From NCBI RefSeq assembly GCF_042885655.1, contig NZ_JBHVRO010000003.1, positions 124,001 to 188,000 on the forward strand: a stretch of DNA of 64,000 nucleotides, given 5' to 3'. Below, in pieces: positions 60,107-64,000 of the stretch. Below the pieces are notes generated by a model, which saw nothing but the letters and a program-made list of their open reading frames with translations, was not told where the DNA came from and ran no database searches. Positions within the stretch are counted from its first letter, which is position 1, and every line of letters starts with the position of its first letter. A program made the position numbers and the translations under genes. Origin of the DNA: Psychrobacillus sp042885655. GTDB lineage: Bacteria > Bacillota > Bacilli > Bacillales_A > Planococcaceae.

Positions 60107-60240
60107 AACATGAGAGTAACGGACAAAATATTGAGTGAATGCATGGATATGTTGCGAATACCTCTTCCTATATTGCGAGTACACTCAACAATCTTGCGAG
60201 TAATGGACAAAATATTGCGCGCTACATAACTATTTGCGAC
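60107..60240. repeat. 21-nt phased array, TTGCG subtype (array 4)
   Basis: Unit starts 60107, 60128, 60149, 60170, 60191 and 60212 at exact 21-nt steps: AACATGAG, ATATTGAG, ATGTTGCG, ATATTGCG, ATCTTGCG, ATATTGCG; a last TTGCG at 60234 is two bases short of phase. GAGTAAYGGACAAA appears in two units. The array lies between the response-regulator terminator and the ABC exporter, in a 405-base gap with no gene; in one frame it reads LRIPLPI-LRVHSTI-LRVMDKI. Confidence 0.85.
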
Positions 60241-60353
60241 TAAATAAGAATCCCTTTTTCTATTTAGTGACGGAGGTCATGTGTAGAAATGACTTAAGAT
60301 AGTGGGGAGCAGGCATAAATTATCATATAGTGATTTGGAAGGGAGCGATCGAT

Positions 60354-61286
60354 ATGTTAGAAGCTGTAGGATTATCTAAAATGTATAAAAAAGTAAAAGC
60401 GGTTGATAATCTTAGTCTCTATGTTGAGAGAGGGGAGATTGTAGGGTTGCTTGGTCCAAATGGTGCAGGGAAATCGACGGCGATTGCGATGATTTCTACA
60501 CTCATTCCAACTTCAAATGGAGATGTAAGAATTGATAATAAAAGTGCGTTGCAACATCCAAATGATTTGCGAAAAATACTTGGGGTGGTTCCACAAGAAA
60601 TCGCCTTATATGAAGAGTTAACAGCACGTGAAAATTTAAAGTTTTTTGGGCGTATTCATAAAATGCCGAAAGACCAACTTAAAGTACGAATTGAAGAAGT
60701 ACTTGAGCAAATTGGTTTGCATGATCAACCTAAAAAGCTTGTAAAACACTATTCAGGAGGGATGAAGCGTCGTCTTAATATCGGTGCTGCATTGTTACAC
60801 GAGCCTCAATTTCTTATTATGGATGAACCAACAGTTGGTATAGATCCACAATCTAGAAATTATATATTAGAAACAGTGAAGCTTTTGAATAAAGAAAAGA
60901 AAATGTCCATTTTGTATACGAGTCATTATATGGAAGAAGTCGAGTATCTATGTGATCGCATTTATATTATGGATTCAGGTCATATTATTGCTTCTGGGAG
61001 TAAAGATGAGATTAAAAACATTTTATCCTCTGAAAAAACGATTCATATAAAGCTTGAACGCACTGTAGCAGAGTTTGTTGAAGGGTTAAAGCGTGAAACG
61101 GTTATTTCACAACTTCATGAAAAAGGAGAAACAATAGTTGTGACCGTTGCGAAAGACGTGAATTTATTTCCTAAATTATTGTCCTTATCTGAGCAAACTG
61201 GAGCTGTATTAGTGAGCGTGGATGTGGATGCGCCAAGTTTAGAGGATGTGTTCCTTCATTTAACCGGAAAAGCACTACGAAACTAA
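60354..61286 (+). CDS. ABC-2 exporter ATPase (LnrL/DrrA-like)
   Basis: 310 residues: Walker A GPNGAGKSTAI, Q-loop VVPQEIALYEELT, signature HYSGGMKRRLNIG, Walker B FLIMDEPTVGIDPQS and H-loop TSHYMEE. The C-terminal extension (about 225-305) with LEDVFLHLTGKALRN is typical of DrrA-type drug-export ATPases; length equals B. subtilis LnrL (about 311). It is the first gene of a three-gene export operon. ATG after GGAAGGGAGCGATCGAT; frame open a little upstream. Confidence 0.92.
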   Translation: MLEAVGLSKMYKKVKAVDNLSLYVERGEIVGLLGPNGAGKSTAIAMISTLIPTSNGDVRIDNKSALQHPNDLRKILGVVPQEIALYEELTARENLKFFGRIHKMPKDQLKVRIEEVLEQIGLHDQPKKLVKHYSGGMKRRLNIGAALLHEPQFLIMDEPTVGIDPQSRNYILETVKLLNKEKKMSILYTSHYMEEVEYLCDRIYIMDSGHIIASGSKDEIKNILSSEKTIHIKLERTVAEFVEGLKRETVISQLHEKGETIVVTVAKDVNLFPKLLSLSEQTGAVLVSVDVDAPSLEDVFLHLTGKALRN

Positions 61287-61303
61287 GAGGGGAGCGAGTG
61301 ATA

Positions 61304-62533
61304 ATGTTTAATGCTTTTATGAAAAAGCAGTTTCTCTTGTTTCTTCGTTCGCCACAAGAGTTGCTTATTTTATTATTGATGCCGTTTGTTCTTATTAGTA
61401 TTCTTGGATTTGCACTTGGTTCAATAATGGATGGTGACGACGGACCTCCTCTGAAGTTGAAAGTAGGGATTGTTGAGCATACAAGTGAACAGCAGGAGTT
61501 AAGAGATATTGAAAAGCAGTTTGGAGAAATACCAAATATTAATACCTTATTACCACTTCATATATTAAAAGAACAATTATTTAACAGTGAAGAAGTAAAA
61601 TCGTTTGTCACATTGGATGTAATTAGTCCAGAAAAATTAGAGGAAGCCAAAAAAGATGATGATTATGCTGCCATCATTGAAGTGCCAGAGAATTTTAGCC
61701 TGAATACGATCAAGGCAATTTTTCTTGAAAATCAAAAGAAACCTGAGCTAATACTGTATTCGAACGAAACAAAAAGTTTATCAGCTAGTGTGGTACAAAG
61801 CTTAATTGATTCATTTCAACAACAGTATTCGAGAATGGTGCTTCTTGGGAAAAATAAATTCTTAGTAGAACCGGTGAATGTGGATATTATTTCTGATATT
61901 CAAACAATCGATAACCACAAACCTGTTGGTGCAAGTGCGTATTACACAATTGGCATGAGTGTTATGTTCGTACTGTTCGCTGCAGTTAAAGCATCCGCAG
62001 TGGCCTTTGGTGAAAAACAATTATATTTATTTGACCGAATTTTGCTTGCAAATGTATCACGATGGACTTATTTATTAAGTGTTTTTGCATCGACAGTGGT
62101 GTTAGTAATTGCACAGCTATTGATTTTATTTGGTGGTGCATACTTAGTTTATGGGGTTAAGTTCCCGACATTTTCAGTATTTTTGTTAATAACGTTAATG
62201 CTTGGCTTAGTTATCGGTGCTATTGCTGCTTTGTTAACTTCTATTAACTATCGCGTAGGTTCGTTGAATGCTTCTAGATTATTTCAATCTATGTTTGCTT
62301 CGATGCTTGCATTTTTAGGAGGAAGTTTTTTTCAAGTGAGTGGTTTCTCAGACTTCTTTAATATCGCTGGAAATCTAACACCAAATGGAGCTGCGATGTC
62401 TGCCTATTTAAAATTAATGCAAGGGGATAGTTTGAAAGAAATAAGTAGTCATTTATATGTACTAGCAATCTTAGCTATTGTTTTATTAAGCGTTTCCATA
62501 TCGCTATTTCCAAAAAAGGGGGGAGTAGCATGA
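61304..62533 (+). CDS. ABC-2 type permease (LnrM-like)
   Basis: About 409 residues. One N-terminal helix (about 20-45), a large extracytoplasmic domain (about 50-220), then five helices: YTIGMSVMFVLFAAVKASAV, a LLANVSRWTYLLSVFASTVV region, and LGGSFFQVSGFSDFFNIAGN before the last helix. This is the ABC2_membrane_3/YhgE-like topology of LnrM. It forms the channel with the following permease. ATG chosen for GAGGGGAGCGAGTGATA; a GTG six bases earlier is possible. Its stop overlaps the next gene by 4 bases. Confidence 0.9.
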   Translation: MFNAFMKKQFLLFLRSPQELLILLLMPFVLISILGFALGSIMDGDDGPPLKLKVGIVEHTSEQQELRDIEKQFGEIPNINTLLPLHILKEQLFNSEEVKSFVTLDVISPEKLEEAKKDDDYAAIIEVPENFSLNTIKAIFLENQKKPELILYSNETKSLSASVVQSLIDSFQQQYSRMVLLGKNKFLVEPVNVDIISDIQTIDNHKPVGASAYYTIGMSVMFVLFAAVKASAVAFGEKQLYLFDRILLANVSRWTYLLSVFASTVVLVIAQLLILFGGAYLVYGVKFPTFSVFLLITLMLGLVIGAIAALLTSINYRVGSLNASRLFQSMFASMLAFLGGSFFQVSGFSDFFNIAGNLTPNGAAMSAYLKLMQGDSLKEISSHLYVLAILAIVLLSVSISLFPKKGGVA

Positions 62534-63621
62534 TTGGTATTATCTTAGCAAAATTACAATTGTTTTTTAGGAAACCGGCAACATTTATTATTATGACTGC
62601 TATTAGTATAATATTTGCCTATACTGTCGGGCTAGGTGGACAGGGAAAGATTGAAATTCCAGTGTATACAACACTTACTAACACAGAGGAACTATTAGAA
62701 CATCTTAATGAATCAGAAAGTTTTTCGTTTGTAAAAAGTACAAAAGAAGATGCAGAAAATGAAGTAAGAGGAGGCCGAGTTGTCGCAGCAGTGGAGCTAT
62801 TAGAAAAAGGGTTTACAATCATTCACTCCTCGGATGAAACGAATATACCACTGATTGAAAACGAACTTAGACTTGTATACGCAAAAAAACTACAGGATGA
62901 AAGTGTATTAGCACAAACAGATGAACCAGCTAAAGTAGAAGCACTGTTAAAGCAAGCGGAAGAAAGCCCACTCTTTAATGTGAAGCAGTCTAACTTTAAA
63001 AATGACCAGGAAAAAATTTATGATGGCAGGTTGCATAGCATTTTCGGTTTTTCACTCTTTTTCGTTATTTATACAATAGGAGGTAATGTATACCCTATTA
63101 TGGAGGAGAAACAAAACCGTATTTGGGATCGACTAATATTATCTTCAGTTTACAAATGGGAAATGTATGCAGGTAATTTACTCTTCAGTTTTATAACTGG
63201 GTATGCACAAATATTCCTTATTTTTTGTACATTTCGTTATGTCGTAGGGGTGGATTTTTATGGTGGCTTTATGAAGACACTCATCGTTCTAATTCCATAC
63301 GTTATTGCCATTGTAGCACTTTGCATTTTACTGGCATCATTAGCAGGAACACCAAGAAAGTATATGTCCTATTTGACAATCATAGCAACACCACTTGCAA
63401 TGCTTGGCGGGGCTTATTGGCCGCTTGATATTGTAACCTCTAAAGTAATGTTATTTTTAGCAAAAATAACACCTGTAAATTATGGCATGCAACTATTAAA
63501 CGGAGCAACAGTGAATGGCTATTCATATGGCGAGCTACTTGAACCAATGAGTATCCTTCTCTTGATGGCAGTTATCACGATGGGGATTGGCATAAATGTT
63601 ATAGAGAAAAGAAATACGTAA
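62530..63621 (+). CDS. ABC-2 type permease (LnrN-like)
   Basis: 363 residues with the same layout as its neighbour: an N-terminal helix (about 12-35), an extracytoplasmic domain (about 40-165) and a block of C-terminal helices. These include FGFSLFFVIYTIGGNVYPIM-EE followed by RIWDRLILSSVYKWEMYAGN, and LAMLGGAYWPLDIVTSKVML. It completes an ATPase plus two-permease exporter. ATGA overlap couples its translation to the first permease. Role by analogy: removal of membrane-active antibiotics. Confidence 0.9.
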   Translation: MIGIILAKLQLFFRKPATFIIMTAISIIFAYTVGLGGQGKIEIPVYTTLTNTEELLEHLNESESFSFVKSTKEDAENEVRGGRVVAAVELLEKGFTIIHSSDETNIPLIENELRLVYAKKLQDESVLAQTDEPAKVEALLKQAEESPLFNVKQSNFKNDQEKIYDGRLHSIFGFSLFFVIYTIGGNVYPIMEEKQNRIWDRLILSSVYKWEMYAGNLLFSFITGYAQIFLIFCTFRYVVGVDFYGGFMKTLIVLIPYVIAIVALCILLASLAGTPRKYMSYLTIIATPLAMLGGAYWPLDIVTSKVMLFLAKITPVNYGMQLLNGATVNGYSYGELLEPMSILLLMAVITMGIGINVIEKRNT

Positions 63622-63623
63622 AA

Positions 63624-63671
63624 GATGGTGATTCGAAAGCGACATAAAGCGGCTTTCAAATCACCCTTTTC
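63624..63671 (+). terminator. Terminator of the ABC exporter operon
   Basis: GGTGATTCGAAAGC and GCTTTCAAATCACC pair over 13 of 14 bases, then CTTTTCT. Confidence 0.88.
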
Positions 63672-63700
63672 TAGCATTACCTCAGAGTTTGAGCGTTTTG

Positions 63701-64000
63701 TCATAATTGACTGTCTTCCTTATAGACGGCAATCAGTAAGACGGCATCGTCTTCCCCGATGTTTTTAACAAAATGGGGGACACAGGCATTCCAGCTAAAT
63801 GAGTCACCTGCGTGAGCGATTACGGAGTCTTCTCCTTGTTCTGCAAGAACGGTGCCCTTAAGTACGATATGGCTTTCTTCTCCTTCGTGAGCAATAGCTT
63901 CTCCAGTTGATGCGCCAGGAGGCAATTCAACATGCATCATTCGTAAACCACTTTGAGAAGTAAGATGTTCTATTTTAATATCATTAAATGTTGTATACAC
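63701..64000 (-). CDS. Cupin-domain protein (5' part outside window)
   Basis: At least 99 residues with the C-terminus visible. The cupin beta-barrel motifs are PPGASTGEAIAHEGEESHIV-LKG and AHAGDSFSWNACVPHFVKNI-GEDDA. The frame is open to the right edge, so the GTG at 64000 need not be the start. Such a C-terminal cupin following an N-terminal helix-turn-helix is common in XRE-cupin regulators; whether the HTH exists lies outside the window. It converges on the ABC exporter operon. Confidence 0.78.
   Translation of the reverse strand: MYTTFNDIKIEHLTSQSGLRMMHVELPPGASTGEAIAHEGEESHIVLKGTVLAEQGEDSVIAHAGDSFSWNACVPHFVKNIGEDDAVLLIAVYKEDSQL

Overview
The window reads as chromosomal DNA of a low-GC, Gram-positive, endospore-forming member of the Bacillales, most like Planococcaceae/Bacillaceae relatives (Psychrobacillus, Lysinibacillus and similar). 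The grounds are the cotJ spore genes, AGGAGG-type ribosome binding sites, frequent TTG/GTG starts, Fur, Zur and CcpA boxes of Bacillus type, an S-box riboswitch ahead of metI-metC, and many U-tailed terminators. No phage, transposase, CRISPR array, rRNA or tRNA was seen. The genus is an inference.

Layout. 0-6.2 kb: cotJABC (cut by the left edge), a DUF2935 gene that seems to start at CTG, a broken thiolase remnant followed by an acyl-CoA dehydrogenase, and metI-metC behind a SAM-I riboswitch. 6.3-12 kb: a small membrane protein, a decayed GC-rich repeat, a TIGR00266 protein, and a three-gene lysine-degradation operon (aldehyde dehydrogenase, lysine 6-dehydrogenase, glutaryl-CoA-dehydrogenase-like) under a consensus cre site. 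12-21 kb: a secreted beta-propeller protein, a PdaC-type deacetylase, a split ThrE/YjjP-YjjB exporter, a PAS-GGDEF-EAL protein and an EamA transporter. 21-31 kb: a heterodimeric ABC exporter with a GNAT, a Zur-controlled CobW GTPase, a VOC protein, an AlkD-like protein, a DedA-PAP2 fusion and a glycerophosphodiesterase. 31.8-36.8 kb: a Fur-controlled siderophore importer (two permeases, lipoprotein, ATPase) with a divergent flavin reductase; a second lipoprotein paralogue with its own Fur box lies at 45-46 kb. 36.8-48.7 kb: DUF2804, amidase, DegV, PlsY, a 7TMR-GGDEF lipoprotein, nitroreductase, an M20 dipeptidase, a CNNM/CBS protein and an ECF sigma factor. 49-54 kb: an ABC-F gene behind a leader terminator, a coiled-coil protein, a GT-B protein, a Rossmann protein and an FMN reductase. 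54-63.6 kb: ECF sigma/anti-sigma, then MFS-PadR-histidine kinase-response regulator and an ABC-2 exporter (ATPase plus two permeases) resembling the B. subtilis linearmycin-resistance lnrJKLMN module. The right edge cuts a cupin protein.

The most unusual content is non-coding. Five intergenic regions (38.5, 42.9-43.4, 48.75-49.36, 56.0 and 60.1 kb) carry arrays of short cores (AATTGGTCTCG / AATTGGTTGCG, or ATATTGCG) phased almost exactly every 21 nt. Two of them are themselves tandemly duplicated, with 193/194-nt and exactly 163-nt super-periods. A second dispersed element (a hairpin whose arm sequence differs between copies plus about 80 conserved nt) sits just 3' of three minus-strand genes at 14.5, 31.6 and 38.6 kb. 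A 60-bp almost perfect palindrome precedes the MFS-PadR operon, and structured leaders precede the ABC-F gene and the ThrE-like gene. I do not recognise the 21-nt arrays as a described element.
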